A stretch of DNA of 41,402 nt from positions 1-41,402 of the forward strand of contig CAYOPD010000024.1 of NCBI GenBank assembly GCA_964405735.1. Reading direction: 5' to 3'. Every line of letters begins with the position of its first letter. Position 1 is the first letter of the stretch. The notes beneath the pieces are model-generated. The model saw only the letters and a program-made list of their open reading frames with translations, had not been told where the DNA came from and searched no databases. The position numbers were made by a program, and so were the translations under genes. This document shows positions 41,348 to 41,402 of the stretch, one piece after another. The DNA is from JADJLQ01 sp964405735. Its GTDB lineage: Bacteria; Bacteroidota; Bacteroidia; Chitinophagales; Saprospiraceae.

Positions 41348-41402
41348 TCGGGTGTATGACAAATTGCAGGATTATGCTGCCAGGCGGATTAGTTTTTCAA
41401 TA

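Noticed and set aside
41372..41402. C-terminal tail of a minus-strand gene beyond the window
   Set aside because: Nine sense codons before a TAA are too few to support a gene; noted only as a possibility.

Overview
This window carries ordinary chromosomal housekeeping DNA from a Bacteroidota bacterium. The lineage call rests on several signs. Many genes have the Bacteroidota -7 promoter element TAnnTTTG just upstream. The window holds families largely confined to that phylum (DUF4270, DUF4290, DUF2480, DUF4783, a one-lobed glycogen-synthase-like protein, the b558-type succinate dehydrogenase). Menaquinone appears to be made by the futalosine route (mqnC). The planctomycete-type cytochrome operon near the end, together with mqnC, would fit a Saprospiria/Chitinophagia/Cytophagia relative better than Bacteroidales, but that is inference. 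There are 35 protein genes. I recognise no rRNA, tRNA, IS element, prophage or CRISPR array, and no gene-free stretch exceeds 300 bases.

Layout. 1-1,150: a small lipoprotein and an AT-rich VOC-fold gene. 1,158-4,788 (minus): sdhC-sdhA-sdhB, with a 189-bp heptad repeat array between sdhA and sdhB. 4,980-9,000: an unknown gene overlapping rnr (RNase R), then a DUF819 membrane protein. 9,136-13,443: one-lobed GT5 protein, DUF4270 lipoprotein, DUF4290 and murA. 13,438-14,412 (minus): a long-chain polyprenyl diphosphate synthase. 14,561-18,776: membrane protein, purQ, and two DsbD-type genes. 18,778-20,952 (minus): lytic transglycosylase, DUF2480, scpB. 21,015-23,416: coaX and radA. 23,468-24,610 (minus): mqnC. 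24,724-30,010: rimP-nusA-infB with a leader hairpin, then a TIGR02757/DUF2400 gene. 30,030-33,110: DUF4783, gpmI (its 3' end runs into a 100-N assembly gap), DUF2911. 33,283-39,120: a three-gene operon for a lipoprotein cytochrome (PSCyt1/DUF1549/DUF1553), a Tat-exported DUF1501 protein and a multidomain membrane cytochrome with LRR, chitobiase-like and discoidin-like regions. 39,121-41,257: acyltransferase and miaA.

Functionally most genes serve translation and RNA turnover (rimP, nusA, infB, rnr, miaA), the envelope (murA, polyprenyl synthase, lytic transglycosylase, plsC-like), respiration (sdhCAB, mqnC, possibly the polyprenyl synthase through the quinone tail), chromosome upkeep (scpB, radA) and central metabolism (gpmI, purQ, coaX).

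The most unusual signal is non-coding. Short-period degenerate tandem arrays (mostly 7 bp, one 8 bp), each with its own consensus, begin at or next to stop codons at several places. The assembly gap falls exactly where one would be expected. Second in interest is the cytochrome/DUF1501 operon, preceded by a perfect 17-bp tandem repeat that looks like an operator. Three convergent gene pairs also meet with -6, 0 and +1 nt between their stop codons.
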